Assembly: GCF_000495475.1 (NCBI RefSeq)
Contig: NZ_ASGZ01000029.1
Coordinates: forward strand, 72,000 to 135,999
Direction: 5' to 3'
DNA: 64,000 nt
Origin: Candidatus Halobonum tyrrellensis G22
Lineage (GTDB): Archaea; Halobacteriota; Halobacteria; Halobacteriales; Haloferacaceae
The position numbers and the translations under genes were made by a program. Below the pieces are notes generated by a model. The model ran no database searches and was not told the origin of the DNA. It was given only the letters and a program-made list of their open reading frames with translations. Positions 43,688 to 53,725 of this stretch are shown piece after piece (within the stretch, counting starts at the first letter, position 1; the number at the start of each line of letters is the position of its first letter).

Positions 43688-44137
43688 GTGCTCGACGAGG
43701 ACCGGGAGGGTAGCGGATCGGCCGCCGATCCGGTGGAGGCGTCGGTGGACGCCGAGACCCCCGAGAACACGGTCGACGTCCCCGAGGTCGACGTGCCGGA
43801 GGTCGACGGTCCGTCCGTCCCGGACCCGGCCGACGGCTTGGCCGACCCCTCGTCGGTCGACTCGACGGTCAGCGGTCCGTTCGTGACCGCGGTCGTCTAC
43901 GCCAACGTCGCGCTGTTCGGCGTCTCGCTCGGGGCGATGCTCCTCGGCTTCCGCGGGCAGTGGCGGTGGGGCGGCGCCGCGGTTCTCGTCGGCCTCTTCG
44001 CGGCCGTCCGGACGTACCAGACCTACCGGTCGTTCGAGGCGGGACGGGCGGACCGCGACGCCGGGGAGTCGGAGGCGCCCGACTCCGCGGAGGAGGCGGC
44101 CGACGCGGACGACGCCCGGGCGGCCGAGGTGGACTGA
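43688..44137 (+). CDS. Membrane protein with two central helices and acidic ends
   Basis: A 149-residue protein with start GTG 43688. Residues 1-62 are acidic and Pro-rich with a VDVPEVDVPEVDGP repeat. Two membrane helices lie around 65-82 and 92-106 (VVYANVALFGVSLGAMLLGF and AAVLVGLFAAVRTYQ). The tail is Asp/Ala-rich. Both ends are probably cytoplasmic. It precedes a small HTH gene and may be cotranscribed with it. Function unknown. Confidence 0.65.
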   Translation: MLDEDREGSGSAADPVEASVDAETPENTVDVPEVDVPEVDGPSVPDPADGLADPSSVDSTVSGPFVTAVVYANVALFGVSLGAMLLGFRGQWRWGGAAVLVGLFAAVRTYQTYRSFEAGRADRDAGESEAPDSAEEAADADDARAAEVD

Positions 44138-44223
44138 CCGGGTCGCGGTTCGTCGGCTCGTCGTTCGACGGTACCACCGACGGTACCGACACGTCTTTTC
44201 GCGCGCGCCGCCTCGGCGCTCCC

Positions 44224-44643
44224 GTGCAGCCAGTCCGAGACGACGAGGGACGGCGGTACCTCCGCGTGAAGCGGTCGGCCGACTCCAGCCTGGTCCGCGA
44301 CCCCGCGACCGGCGAGGAGCGACACCTCCCGAACGACCGACTCGAAGCCGAGGGCGAGTCGCCGCTGTCGGCCGCCGCGGGCGGTCTCCCCGACGGCGTC
44401 AGGCGGGCGGTGCTGGCGTGCCCCGACGACCGCGCGCTGGGGCTGCTCGTGGAACTCGTCGACCGCGGGCCGCTCGCTGTCCGGACGCTCCTCGACGCGT
44501 ACGACCTCTGTGAGTCGGACCTCCACGGCCTGCTCGCGGAGTTCCGCGCCGCTGGACTCGCGGAGGAGGCGACGGTCGCGGGCGAGCGAGGCTACGGCCC
44601 GACGGAGGCGGCGCGCGAGGCGGTCGCCCGGTTCCGCGAGTGA
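44224..44643 (+). CDS. HTH-like small protein near rad50
   Basis: A 139-residue protein starting at GTG 44224 (MQPVRDDEGRRYLRVKRSAD). The first half contains a short beta domain (RDPATGEERHLPNDRLE). The second half (LLVELVDRGPLAVRTLLDAY, then HGLLAEFRAAGLAEE) reads as a winged helix. It converges on rad50 with 12 bases between stops. Possible regulator; no family name recognised. Confidence 0.66.
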   Translation: MQPVRDDEGRRYLRVKRSADSSLVRDPATGEERHLPNDRLEAEGESPLSAAAGGLPDGVRRAVLACPDDRALGLLVELVDRGPLAVRTLLDAYDLCESDLHGLLAEFRAAGLAEEATVAGERGYGPTEAAREAVARFRE

Positions 44644-44655
44644 GCGGCCGGGGGG

Positions 44656-47352
44656 TCAGTCGTCGGCGGGTTCGCCGGCGGTCAGGTCGGCGAGCGACGC
44701 GCCCTCCGCGCGCTCGGCCGACGACCGGTTGGAGGTGGGGTCCTTCTCGACGCTGACGAGTTCGTCGGCGGCGCCGACGAGTTCGTCGTCGTGGCTCACG
44801 ATCACGATCTGACGGACGCCGAACCCGCGCATCTCCTCGACCAGATCGACCAGCCGGGAGACGTGCCCGGAGTCGAGGAACACCGTCGGCTCGTCGAGGA
44901 TGAGCGGCGGCGTCGGCGCCGCACCCTCGATGCCCTCCGCGAGCAGGCGGTAGATCGCACACCGGAGGCTGAGGTTGAACAGCGCGCGCTCGCCGCCCGA
45001 CAGCTGTTCGGGTTCGAGGGGTTCGCCGTCCTTCTGGTAGACGGTGAGTTCGTACTCCCCGTCGAGTTCGATGTGTGAGTAGGCGTCGTTGCCGTACACC
45101 AGGTCGAACGTCTCGTTGAGCATCCGTTCGAGGCTCTCGACGTTTCGCCGCCGCAGTTCCGCGCGGAGGTCGCCGTACATCGCCTCCAACTCCTCGGTCT
45201 CCTCGTGGACCGAGTCGAGCGCCTCGACGCGCGCGCGGAGGTCGTCGCGCCGCTCGCGGAGCGTCTCCACCTCGTCGAGTTCGTTCTCGACGGCGCCGAC
45301 GGCGCTGGTGAGTTCGTCGCGCCGCTCGGCGAGTCGGTCCAGCTCCGCGTCGACCCGGTCGATGTAGTCTTCGGCCGTCGAGAGCCGCTCGCGGGCGTCC
45401 TCGATCCGGTCCTCGTCGAACGCCTCGCGGAGTTCGTCCCGGCGCGTCCGCTTCTCCGCGAGGAACTCCCGTCGCTCGTCGTTCCGGTCTGCGAGCTCCG
45501 ACCGCCGCTCCGAGAGCCGTTCGATCGCGGACTCGGTCTCCGCTACGGCGTCCCGCGCCGCCTCGACCGCGTCGAGTCGGTCGCGCGCCGCCTCGACCGC
45601 GTCGAGTTCCTCGTCGACCGCCTCGACCCGCTCGCGGGCCTCGTCGGCCTGCTCGCGCTTGTCGGCCGCGATGTCGCGCTTGTCGGCCGCCTCCGATTCG
45701 AGCTCGGCCGCCTCCTCGCGGAGCGTCTCGGCGCGCTCGCGCTTCTCCTCGACCGCGTCGCGGGCCGCCTCGATGCGTTCCTCGACGAGTTCGCGGGTCG
45801 ACGACAGCTCCGACAGCCGGTTCTCCGCCTCGACCAACTCCGCGGCGCGGTCGAGCTCCGCCTCCAGTTCCGACTCGCGCTCGCGTCGCCCGGCGAGTTC
45901 GCTCTCCAGTTCGGCGACGCGCTCGCGGTCCTCGTCGAACGTCTCGACGTGCGGGGAGCCGTCGACCGGCTGTCCGCACTCGGGGCACTTCCCCTCGTCG
46001 AGCAGTTCCTCCGCCTCCTCGACGCTCGCGCGCGCCGTCGAGAGGTCGGCGGTGAGGTCGGTGACCGTCTCGCGGACCGCGTCGAGGTCGTCGCGGACCG
46101 ACGCCCGGTAGGCCGCCGCCTCGCCCGCCTCGACCGGGGCGTCGTCGAACTCCGCGCGGAGGTCGTCGCGCTCGTCGTCCGCCTCGGCCAGCGTCGTCCG
46201 CCGCTCGTCGAGTTTCTCACGCTTCTCCGCCACCTCGTCGTCCAGCCCGTCGGCCCGCTCGCGCTTCTCCGCCGCCCGCGCGTCGAGGTCGTCCGCGCTC
46301 GACGCCAGGTTGTCCGCCTGCGCGCCGAACGCCGTCGCGTCGTCGGCCGCCGCCTCCCGGCGCTCACGGAGCGTCGCCTCGCGGTCGTCCAACTCCGCCC
46401 GGCGCTCCGCCACCGCCTCGGGGTCGGCCGCGTCGAGTTCGGTCGCGTCGAGGCGGTCGTCCACCTCCGCCCGGAGGTCGGTCAGCCGGTCGCGCTCGTC
46501 GGCGACGTCGTCGGCCAGCGACTCGCGGTCCGCCTCCGCCTCGCGGACCGTCGCCTCCAACTCCTCGATGTCGGCCGCCAGCTCCTCCAGTTCCGCGCGC
46601 TTCTCCTCGTGGGCGTCGAGTGTCTCGCGCGCGTCGTCGCGGGTCGACACCGCCTTCTCGCGCTGGCTCTCGTAGTTGTCGACGCTGTCGTCGAGTTCCG
46701 ACAGCTCCGACCGGAGGTCGTTCAGCCGGCCGTGGAGATCCTTCCCCTCCTTCTCCTCTAGCTGGTCTTCGAGGTTCGACAGCGCGCCCCGCTTCTCGCT
46801 CAGCACGTCCTCGACGCCGAGCCGCGCCCGCCCCGCCCGCTCGCGGTACTCCTCGAGCGCGCCCAGTTGGAGCAGGTCGTCGATCATGTCCTGACGCTCG
46901 CCCGGCGTGGCGTTGATGAGCTTGTTCACCTCGCCCTGCCGGACGTACGCGCAGTTGAGAAACGCCTCGTGGTCCATCCGCAGCAGGTCGGTGACGAACC
47001 CGCGGACCGCGGTCGCCCCGTCCCGGGTCACTTCGCCGTCGTCGGATTCGAGCGTGCAGGTCGTCGTCTGAACCTGGTCGCCGTAGCGTCTCACCTCCCG
47101 GTCGATCCGGTAGGAGACGCCGTCGTGGCCGAACCACAGCGTCACCGCCGTCTCGTCGGCACCGTTCGTCACCACGTCCGCCAGCGTGCCGTCGAGCGCG
47201 CGGGCGCCGTACAGCGCGAAGAAACAGGCGTCGAGCAGCGACGACTTCCCGCTGCCGTTCAGCCCGTGGATGACAGTCACGCCCTCCGAGAGCCGGAGGT
47301 CGGTGTCGGCGTACGGCTTGAAGTTCCGCAGGCGGAGGCGGTCGAACCTCAC
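44656..47352 (-). CDS. rad50: DNA double-strand break repair ATPase Rad50
   Basis: An 898-residue SMC-like ATPase. Walker [18 protein letters not shown] (~30-45) is at the N-terminus, and signature [13 protein letters not shown] and Walker [13 protein letters not shown] are near the C-terminus. Between them ~600 residues form an antiparallel acidic coiled coil with the zinc hook CPEC ([12 protein letters not shown]) at about residue 455. It tethers and processes DNA ends with Mre11. Its ATG overlaps the mre11 stop by four bases (47349-47352). Confidence 0.95.
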   Translation of the reverse strand: MRFDRLRLRNFKPYADTDLRLSEGVTVIHGLNGSGKSSLLDACFFALYGARALDGTLADVVTNGADETAVTLWFGHDGVSYRIDREVRRYGDQVQTTTCTLESDDGEVTRDGATAVRGFVTDLLRMDHEAFLNCAYVRQGEVNKLINATPGERQDMIDDLLQLGALEEYRERAGRARLGVEDVLSEKRGALSNLEDQLEEKEGKDLHGRLNDLRSELSELDDSVDNYESQREKAVSTRDDARETLDAHEEKRAELEELAADIEELEATVREAEADRESLADDVADERDRLTDLRAEVDDRLDATELDAADPEAVAERRAELDDREATLRERREAAADDATAFGAQADNLASSADDLDARAAEKRERADGLDDEVAEKREKLDERRTTLAEADDERDDLRAEFDDAPVEAGEAAAYRASVRDDLDAVRETVTDLTADLSTARASVEEAEELLDEGKCPECGQPVDGSPHVETFDEDRERVAELESELAGRRERESELEAELDRAAELVEAENRLSELSSTRELVEERIEAARDAVEEKRERAETLREEAAELESEAADKRDIAADKREQADEARERVEAVDEELDAVEAARDRLDAVEAARDAVAETESAIERLSERRSELADRNDERREFLAEKRTRRDELREAFDEDRIEDARERLSTAEDYIDRVDAELDRLAERRDELTSAVGAVENELDEVETLRERRDDLRARVEALDSVHEETEELEAMYGDLRAELRRRNVESLERMLNETFDLVYGNDAYSHIELDGEYELTVYQKDGEPLEPEQLSGGERALFNLSLRCAIYRLLAEGIEGAAPTPPLILDEPTVFLDSGHVSRLVDLVEEMRGFGVRQIVIVSHDDELVGAADELVSVEKDPTSNRSSAERAEGASLADLTAGEPADD

Positions 47353-48758
47353 CGGTACTCACCCATCGTCGCCTGCGTGTCGTCGTCCGTCCGGTCGGCG
47401 GCGTCGGTCCCCGCCGCGTCGGCGTCCGCCCCCACGTCGGACCCGTCCGCCGTCCCGTCCGCGGGGACGCCGTCCGCGTCGTCGCCCTCGCCCGGGTCGG
47501 CGACCGGCGCGTCACCGCCCGCGCCGTCGGCCGGCGCGCCGTCCGCAGTTCCGTCGTCGGTCGCCTCGTCGGCGTCCGTGTCGTCTTCGGCCGTGTCGTC
47601 GTCCGCGTCGTCGGTCCCGTCGCGGTCGGTCGCGGACGCCCGCTCGGTCGCGGCGAGGAACGCGTCGGGGTCGTCCAGCCGCTCGTCGAGGCGGCGCTTC
47701 ACCTCGTCGCGGACGTTCGCGTCGGCGTCGTCGCCGCGGACCACGTCGTCGACGTCGCGCGCGACGGTCGACAGCCCGAGGTCGCTCACCCGCTCGCGGA
47801 CCGCCGCGTCGGGGTCGGCGAAGTCGACCGACACGTCCGCGGAGGACTCCACCTCCCGGCGGTCCTTCACGCGGGCGATGAGCGCCCCCCGCTCGGCCGC
47901 GAACTCCTCTATCGCCGCGGGCGCGACCGGGTCGCCCTCGCCGGTCACCTCGACGACGACGACCGCGCCCTCGACGTCGCGTTCGCGAACCCGGTCGCGG
48001 ACGCGCTCGACCCCCTCGCCGGGACCGAGTTCCGCGTCGACGAACACGAACGGGCGGGTGTCGAGCGCGCGCCGGCGGATGTCGACGCCGTCGTCGCCGC
48101 CGAACGTGACGAGGTTGTACCCGCGGCCGTCGCGCTCGCTCGCGGACGCGCGCTCGGTCGACCCGCAGTACGTCACCCACGTGCCGGACACCTCCGCGGT
48201 GTCGGCCGTGTGGTTGTCGCCGAGCAGCATCGCGTCGAAGTCGACGGTCGCGGACTCCAGGACGTGCTCGGTGTCCCACTCGCCGTGCGTGAACGGCTCG
48301 AACAGGCCGTGGCTCACGAGCGCGGCGTGGGCGGCGTCGTGGGGGGTGAACTCGTAGTCGAGGCCGTCCCGGCGGGAGGCGGGGACGTGGTCGAGTCCGT
48401 AGAACGCCGTCTCGCCGACCACGACCGGGTCGGAGCCGAGCCGGGTGGCGAGTCCGAGCGACTCGAACAGGTCGAGCCACTGGCCGCCGCGAGCCGACTC
48501 GTGGTTGCCGACGACGGCGAGGAACGGCACCCCCGCGTCGTCGAGTTCCCGCAGCGCGGAGAGCGTGCCGAGCAGGTCGGGGAGCTCCGGGCGGCGGTCG
48601 TGGAACAGGTCGCCCGCGTGGACGACGGCGTCGACGCCCTCCTCCGTGGCGTCGGCGACGACCCGTTCGAACGCGTCGAGGAAGTCGGCTCGCCGGTCCG
48701 GCGAGTGGTACTGGCGATACCCGATGTGGGTGTCGCCGGTGTGGATGACCCGAGTCAT
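47349..48758 (-). CDS. mre11: DNA double-strand break repair nuclease Mre11
   Basis: A 469-residue protein. Phosphoesterase motifs: [12 protein letters not shown] (I), [11 protein letters not shown] (II), [11 protein letters not shown] (III) and [13 protein letters not shown] (H-rich, IV). A Rad50-binding region follows at ~300-370, then a disordered Asp/Ala/Gly tail of ~100 residues. It is a Mn-dependent 3'-5' exo/endonuclease. ATG 48758 ([11 protein letters not shown]) is used. It overlaps both the upstream small gene (ATGA, 48755-48758) and rad50, forming a three-gene operon. Confidence 0.94.
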   Translation of the reverse strand: MTRVIHTGDTHIGYRQYHSPDRRADFLDAFERVVADATEEGVDAVVHAGDLFHDRRPELPDLLGTLSALRELDDAGVPFLAVVGNHESARGGQWLDLFESLGLATRLGSDPVVVGETAFYGLDHVPASRRDGLDYEFTPHDAAHAALVSHGLFEPFTHGEWDTEHVLESATVDFDAMLLGDNHTADTAEVSGTWVTYCGSTERASASERDGRGYNLVTFGGDDGVDIRRRALDTRPFVFVDAELGPGEGVERVRDRVRERDVEGAVVVVEVTGEGDPVAPAAIEEFAAERGALIARVKDRREVESSADVSVDFADPDAAVRERVSDLGLSTVARDVDDVVRGDDADANVRDEVKRRLDERLDDPDAFLAATERASATDRDGTDDADDDTAEDDTDADEATDDGTADGAPADGAGGDAPVADPGEGDDADGVPADGTADGSDVGADADAAGTDAADRTDDDTQATMGEYR

Positions 48759-49210
48759 TCGTGTCGCGTGGGTACTGCGTCGCCGGACATAAGCCCCGCG
48801 TCGGCGGTATCCGCGTCGATACTTCCGCCGCTGCCGGCCGCCGTGGCCGTCCCGCCGGCGTCGACGCCGCCGACGTTCGCGGTGTCCGCGTCGCCCGCGG
48901 TCCCCCCGCCTCCCCTCGCGTCCAGGCCCGCGGCGCTCGCCGCCCGCCGGTAGGCGTCGACGACGTCGAGGACCTCCCGACACTGGTCCGCGAGCGCGTC
49001 GTCGCCGCGGCGCGTCGCCGCGCGCTCGGCGGCCCGCACCCGCTCGAAGCCGCCGGCGTCCGCGACGGCGGCCGCCCGTTCGACGGTCGAGAGCGCGTCG
49101 GCGGCCGCCGACACCCGCGCCGTCTCCCCCCCGCCCGCCCGTTCGCCTCCCCCGTCGACCAGCGTCCGGAGAGCGTCCTTCACCGCTCGCGCGTTCGACT
49201 CGGCGGTCAT
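48755..49210 (-). CDS. Small protein coupled upstream of mre11
   Basis: A 151-residue protein. Residues 1-100 are helical and Arg/Ala-rich (NARAVKDALRTLVDGG, VRAAERAATRRGDDALADQC), and the rest is a disordered Gly/Ala/Asp tail. Its stop overlaps the mre11 start by four bases, so translation is coupled. This suggests a role in end processing, but that is inference and no known domain is visible. Confidence 0.68.
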   Translation of the reverse strand: MTAESNARAVKDALRTLVDGGGERAGGGETARVSAAADALSTVERAAAVADAGGFERVRAAERAATRRGDDALADQCREVLDVVDAYRRAASAAGLDARGGGGTAGDADTANVGGVDAGGTATAAGSGGSIDADTADAGLMSGDAVPTRHE

Positions 49211-49316
49211 GCGCCGACTGCGTCGTCCTCCCGGATAAACCCCGGCCCGCCGTGCGGCGTCGACCCCGTCGGCGGTCGAACGCCGCGTCGTCGGTACGGG
49301 CCGAATCGAAGCCGAG

Positions 49317-49586
49317 TTACAGGTCGAGCGTGTAGAGCCGCTTGCGCGCGTCGGAGAAGGAGAAGCGCGACTCGACGGCGCCCGCGTCTTCGAGCCGCGA
49401 GAGCGCGTACCTGACCGTCCGGGGGGGCAACAGCGTCTCCTCGGTCAACTGGCTCTGGGTCAGGGTGTCCTCGTACTCCAGCACCTTGGCGACCAACTTC
49501 GCGCTCGGGGGGAGGTCGCGCACGCTCTCCCACCGGTCCCCCGCGTCGTCGCCGCCCGCCGCCGTCTCCTGGTCGGATGTACTCAT
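49317..49586 (-). CDS. MarR-like winged-helix regulator
   Basis: An 89-residue protein with a single winged helix (LVAKVLEYEDTLTQSQLTEE, then PPRTVRYALSRLEDAGAVES) and a final strand RKRLYTLDL. The first ~20 residues are acidic and disordered. ATG 49586 (MSTSDQETA) is preferred to 49607. It diverges from PAN across 125 bases that contain GGATA-N8-TATCC (49616-49633), a possible operator. No ligand domain is present. Confidence 0.78.
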   Translation of the reverse strand: MSTSDQETAAGGDDAGDRWESVRDLPPSAKLVAKVLEYEDTLTQSQLTEETLLPPRTVRYALSRLEDAGAVESRFSFSDARKRLYTLDL

Positions 49587-49682
49587 GGCTGTGTCCGTGA
49601 CGTACACATACCGAGGGATAATACTTGCTATCCAATTTGATTACTCGGAGGTATTGCACTCGCGTTGTGCTCACCCGAAGCC

Positions 49683-49690
49683 TCTTATTA
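49683..49690 (+). promoter_or_regulatory. TATA-like box of the PAN gene
   Basis: TCTTATTA lies 22-29 bases before ATG 49712. The inverted repeat GGATA-ATACTTGC-TATCC (49616-49633) is some 50 bases further upstream, between the two divergent genes. Confidence 0.4.
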
Positions 49691-49711
49691 ACGTCCGCCC
49701 TAGAACCGGCG

Positions 49712-50929
49712 ATGACCGACACCGTTGACGACGTGGACCTCCCGTACGACGACGAGGCCGCGTCGCAGCAGGAGAAGATCGAGGCCCTTCAGGAGCGTCT
49801 CGATGTTCTCGAATCTCAAAACGAGGAGATGCGCGACAAGCTCCTGGACGCCAACGCCGAGAACAACAAGTTCCAACAGAAGCTCGAGCGGCTCACCCAC
49901 GAGAACAAGAAGCTGAAGCAGTCGCCGCTGTTCGTGGCCACGGTACAGGAACTCAACGACGACGGCATCGTCATCAAACAGCACGGCAACAACCAGGAGG
50001 CGCTGACAGAGGTCACCGACGAGATGCGCGACGACCTGGAGCCGGACGACCGGGTCGCCGTCAACAACTCGCTGTCGGTCGTAAAGAAACTGGAGAAGGA
50101 GACCGACGTCCGCGCCCGCGTCATGCAGGTCGAACACTCGCCCGATGTGACGTACGCCGACATCGGCGGGCTGAAAGACCAGATGAACGAGGTGCGCGAG
50201 ACCGTCGAGATGCCGATGACCAGCCCCGAGATGTTCACCGACGTCGGCATCCAGCCGCCCTCCGGTGTTCTGCTCCACGGGCCGCCCGGCACCGGGAAGA
50301 CGATGCTCGCGAAGGCCGTCGCGAACGAGACGGACGCGACGTTCATCAAGATGGCCGGCTCCGAACTCGTCCACAAGTTCATCGGCGAGGGGGCGAAGCT
50401 CGTCCGCGACCTGTTCGAGGTGGCCCGCGAGAACGAACCCGCGGTCATCTTCATCGACGAGATAGACGCCATCGCCTCCAAGCGGACCGACTCGAAGACG
50501 TCGGGGGACGCGGAGGTCCAGCGGACGATGATGCAGTTGCTCGCGGAGATGGACGGGTTCGACGAGCGCGGCGAGATACGGATCATCGCCGCGACCAACC
50601 GCTTCGACATGCTCGACCCCGCCATCCTCCGGCCGGGGCGGTTCGACCGGCTCATCGAGGTGCCCAAGCCCAACGAGGAGGGCAAGGAGCTCATCTTCCA
50701 GATCCACACCCGCGACATGAACGTGGCCGACGACGTCGACTTCGACCTGCTCGCGGCGATGGCCGACGACGCCTCCGGCGCGGACATCAAGGCGGTCTGT
50801 ACGGAGGCCGGGATGTTCGCCATCCGCGAGGACCGCACCGAGGTCCGGATGGCCGACTTCGAGGCGGCGTGGGAGAAGATCAGCGCGACCGACGACGCCG
50901 GCTCCGACGACTCGCTCGCGTTCGCCTGA
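49712..50929 (+). CDS. pan: Proteasome-activating nucleotidase (PAN)
   Basis: A 405-residue AAA+ ATPase. An N-terminal coiled coil (~18-75, [20 protein letters not shown]) and an OB ring domain (~76-130) precede the AAA core: Walker A GPPGTGKT (~195), Walker [11 protein letters not shown] (~248) and the arginine-finger region [13 protein letters not shown]. The hexamer unfolds substrates for the 20S proteasome. The C-terminus ends SDDSLAFA rather than the usual hydrophobic-Tyr-X docking motif. ATG 49712 is supported by a TATA-like box. Confidence 0.95.
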   Translation: MTDTVDDVDLPYDDEAASQQEKIEALQERLDVLESQNEEMRDKLLDANAENNKFQQKLERLTHENKKLKQSPLFVATVQELNDDGIVIKQHGNNQEALTEVTDEMRDDLEPDDRVAVNNSLSVVKKLEKETDVRARVMQVEHSPDVTYADIGGLKDQMNEVRETVEMPMTSPEMFTDVGIQPPSGVLLHGPPGTGKTMLAKAVANETDATFIKMAGSELVHKFIGEGAKLVRDLFEVARENEPAVIFIDEIDAIASKRTDSKTSGDAEVQRTMMQLLAEMDGFDERGEIRIIAATNRFDMLDPAILRPGRFDRLIEVPKPNEEGKELIFQIHTRDMNVADDVDFDLLAAMADDASGADIKAVCTEAGMFAIREDRTEVRMADFEAAWEKISATDDAGSDDSLAFA

Positions 50930-51010
50930 CGGCGCTCCGGTCCCTCCGTTTCCGGTTTTCGCGTTTCGACGCCCCGAGCGGCGGCGACGGGACCGACGGC
51001 GCGCCGACCG

Positions 51011-51142
51011 CTACAGCGAGAACAGCAGGAACGGCAGTCCGAACAGCAGCGCCGTCACGACCGCGAGCACGAGCGCGTACCCCGCCGCCACCCCGACGGC
51101 GGCGCCGAACGGGGCGGGGAGGTCGGTGCCGAGGAGGTCCAT
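51011..51142 (-). CDS. Very small membrane protein (43 residues)
   Basis: ATG 51142 opens MDLLGTDLPAPFGAAVGVAA, followed by a hydrophobic helix ending in LLFGLPFLLFSL. One or two membrane passes. It has no partner nearby: PAN lies upstream on the other strand and nth diverges. Composition and start look genuine, but the size limits confidence. Confidence 0.5.
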   Translation of the reverse strand: MDLLGTDLPAPFGAAVGVAAGYALVLAVVTALLFGLPFLLFSL

Positions 51143-51267
51143 AGCTCGCGATCCGTGGCGGACGACTAAACCGTTCGGGCGTCCGACCCGGGAACCACCG
51201 GGGACGCCGGCCCCCACTCGGACGCCGAATCGGACCACTCAAGCGCGCCGCGCCGCTGGCACCGGGC

Positions 51268-51951
51268 ATGGGAACGCCGCTCGACACGCGCGAGGCGCAG
51301 GTCGCCGAGGTGCTCGATACGCTGTACGCGGAGTACCCCGACACGGACATCTCGCTGGAGTTCTCGACGCGGCTCGAACTCCTCGTCGCCGTCGTCCTCT
51401 CGGCGCAGTGTACCGACGAGCGGGTGAACCAGGTGACCGCCGACCTGTTCGAGAAGTACCGGAGCGCGGACGACTACGCGAACGCCGACGAGTCGGAACT
51501 CGCCGACGACATCTACGGCATCACCTTCCACAACAACAAGGCGGGCTACCTGAAGGAGTCCGGGCGGATCATCGCCGAGGAACACGGCGGCGAGGTGCCC
51601 GACACGATGTCGGCGCTGACCGACCTACCGGGCGTCGGCCGGAAGACGGCGAACGTCGTGCTCCAACACGGCCACGACGTGGTCGAGGGCATCGTCGTCG
51701 ACACCCACGTCCAGCGGCTCTCCCGACGGCTCGGGATCACGGAGGAGACGCGACCGGAGGCCATCGAGACGGACCTGATGCCGCTCGTCCCCGAGGACGA
51801 CTGGCGAATGTACACCCACCTGCTCATCAGCCACGGCCGCGCGGTCTGTACCGCCCGGAACCCCGACTGCGACGACTGCACGCTCGCGGACGTCTGTCCC
51901 TCCGAACGCGGCGACGGCGGCGTCGACCTGGCCAGCGGCGAGGCGTGGTGA
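51268..51951 (+). CDS. nth: Endonuclease III (DNA glycosylase/AP lyase)
   Basis: A 227-residue HhH-GPD enzyme. The hairpin LPGVGRKTANVVL carries the catalytic Lys, and VDTHVQRLSRRLG carries the catalytic Asp. The iron-sulfur cluster is C-x6-C-x2-C-x5-C in CTARNPDCDDCTLADVC. It removes oxidised pyrimidines in base excision repair. Length is normal. Its start lies 125 bases from a divergent tiny membrane-protein gene. Confidence 0.95.
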   Translation: MGTPLDTREAQVAEVLDTLYAEYPDTDISLEFSTRLELLVAVVLSAQCTDERVNQVTADLFEKYRSADDYANADESELADDIYGITFHNNKAGYLKESGRIIAEEHGGEVPDTMSALTDLPGVGRKTANVVLQHGHDVVEGIVVDTHVQRLSRRLGITEETRPEAIETDLMPLVPEDDWRMYTHLLISHGRAVCTARNPDCDDCTLADVCPSERGDGGVDLASGEAW

Positions 51952-52050
51952 GCCGAGGGGTGGCGGGCGGCCAAGAGAACCCGGACTCACCGCGACGCGT
52001 CGCCGTACTCGTGTCGTCGGGGAGCCGGCGTCACCTCGGCTTCCGTCGAC

Positions 52051-52539
52051 TCACGCGACGTACCGCAGGTAGTAGCGGTAGACGCCGACGAGGAACGCGA
52101 GCAGCCAGAACAGCGTGTAGCCGAACACGCCGACCCGGAGACGGCCGCGCCAGGCGCCCATGTTCTCGTGGAGGTCGTTCAGGTCCACCTCGCCGTCGGC
52201 GCCCTCGTAGAGGTCGGCCTCGCGTTTGACCTGGAAGATGCGGACGATGCCCGTGAGTCCGAACGCCAACAGCGCGTACGCTTGGAGACCGAGGAAGGCG
52301 TGTAGCGCCGACAGCCCGTTCAACTGGTCGAACAGGCGGGGCGCCATCCACGTCGCCACCGGCACCGTCGTGAGCACCAGTCCGGGCAGGATGTACGAGA
52401 GGTGGTGGGTCAGCAGGTCCCAGGTGACGTTGTCCTGCTCGCGCGAGAGGATGATCCACGCGCCGTAGAGGTAGAAGGGGAAACTGGCCGCCACCGCCCC
52501 CGCCGCGACGGTTGCGACGACCGAGTCGGAGACCATCAC
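52051..52539 (-). CDS. Four-helix membrane protein, possibly respiratory
   Basis: A 162-residue protein with four membrane helices (~10-30, 45-65, 82-102, 135-155). Histidines in or near helices (LLTHHLSYILPG, LSALHAFLGLQ) could bind haem as in cytochrome b561-like proteins, but spacing was not tested. An acidic loop (GADGEVDLNDLHENMG) lies before the last helix. It neighbours the bc complex genes on the opposite strand. I recall similar uncharacterised proteins near haloarchaeal bc clusters. Confidence 0.68.
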   Translation of the reverse strand: MMVSDSVVATVAAGAVAASFPFYLYGAWIILSREQDNVTWDLLTHHLSYILPGLVLTTVPVATWMAPRLFDQLNGLSALHAFLGLQAYALLAFGLTGIVRIFQVKREADLYEGADGEVDLNDLHENMGAWRGRLRVGVFGYTLFWLLAFLVGVYRYYLRYVA

Positions 52540-52656
52540 CCCGAGGGTAGAGAGCGGCCGCGCTAAAGCGGCCCGATCCGAGCGCGGCGCGAACGGACGA
52601 GCGCGGACGGCGCCGGACCGTCACCCTAACGGTCGTGCCGGCCCAACTCCCCGCCC

Positions 52657-53604
52657 ATGAGCGACTCGCCCGCCCGCGAGGACACCGCGTCCGACTCCGA
52701 GGAGCCGTCCGACGCCGCGGCCGACGACGAGGTGGCGGCGCTCCGCGAGCGGGTGGAAGCGGAGTACGACTTCGAGAACTTCGGGCCGGCGGACATGGCG
52801 GAGATGAGCGGCGAGGAGTGGGAGGCGGCGTTCGACCCCGACTCGTGGATCACCGGTCGTGACCTGCTCGACCGGGTCGAGGCCGACCTCCGGACGCGGA
52901 TCGCGTCCCGCGACGTGTTCGCCGTCCTCGATAGACTCGACGACCCCGAGGCGGTCGTCGCCTACTCCGACGAGGGGTGGGCGGCGGTGTACGCCGACGG
53001 GAGCGTCGAGGGGGAGGGGACGGTGCTCCGGGACGTGAAGCCGTCGGTCGCGCTCTGTTCGATGGAGTCGTACGAGGTGCCCGACCCGCCCGCGGAGTAC
53101 GAACTCCCGGCGCCCGAAGAGGTCGAGGAGGGGACCGGCGAGTTCGGCAACCGGATGCTCCAGGCCGTCGGGGGGTCGCTCCTCGTCGTCGGTCTCGGGA
53201 CCGTCGGCCTCTGGCTGTTCACCGACCTGTTCCCGACGCCGCCGGGCAACGAGACGAACATCATCATCCCCATCGTCTCGGCGCTGTTCGTGCTCGCGGG
53301 GGTGTTCCTGTTCGCGCTCGTGGCGAACGCCCGGCTGTCGGACCGCTTCCGCGCGGAGGAGTACCGCGACCGCCTGCGCGCCGCGGGCATCGCCGACGAC
53401 GGCTCGCGGCAGTTCGCGCCGTTCGAGGAGGTCGTTCGGGAGGCGCTCGCGGACGGTGACGACCCGGCGTCCCGGAAGGCACGGTCCGGGAGCCCCGACA
53501 CCGGTCGCTCGTCCCCCGCCGAGACCACCGAGAGCGACGGGAGCGGTCGGACCGACGGGACCGCTCGGGCGGACCGGTCGGATGGGACCGAGCGGTCCGA
53601 GTAG
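52657..53604 (+). CDS. Acidic protein with two membrane helices, upstream of bc genes
   Basis: A 315-residue protein. The acidic cytoplasmic N-terminal ~165 residues contain a repeated-looking fold (SWITGRDLLDRVEADLRTRI, VVAYSDEGWAAVYADG). Two membrane helices follow (~170-190 and ~207-227), then a tail of ~80 residues ending in disordered Ser/Gly/Asp. It precedes the halocyanin gene by 120 bases on the same strand and may assist assembly of the complex; unproven. Confidence 0.68.
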   Translation: MSDSPAREDTASDSEEPSDAAADDEVAALRERVEAEYDFENFGPADMAEMSGEEWEAAFDPDSWITGRDLLDRVEADLRTRIASRDVFAVLDRLDDPEAVVAYSDEGWAAVYADGSVEGEGTVLRDVKPSVALCSMESYEVPDPPAEYELPAPEEVEEGTGEFGNRMLQAVGGSLLVVGLGTVGLWLFTDLFPTPPGNETNIIIPIVSALFVLAGVFLFALVANARLSDRFRAEEYRDRLRAAGIADDGSRQFAPFEEVVREALADGDDPASRKARSGSPDTGRSSPAETTESDGSGRTDGTARADRSDGTERSE

Positions 53605-53688
53605 GCGGCGAACCCCGCCTTGCCGACCGCGGAAAACCGGGAGATAGCGCCCCGATACGCCGGGCTGGGCCGGCCGAAGTAGGTCGGA

Positions 53689-53696
53689 GGCTTTAT
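53689..53696 (+). promoter_or_regulatory. TATA-like box before the halocyanin/cytochrome bc operon
   Basis: CTTTATGC lies about 30-37 bases before ATG 53726. The four following genes are spaced by -1 to +10 bases and are likely read from here. Confidence 0.4.
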
Positions 53697-53725
53697 GCGC
53701 GACGATACCCCACGAACTAGCACCG

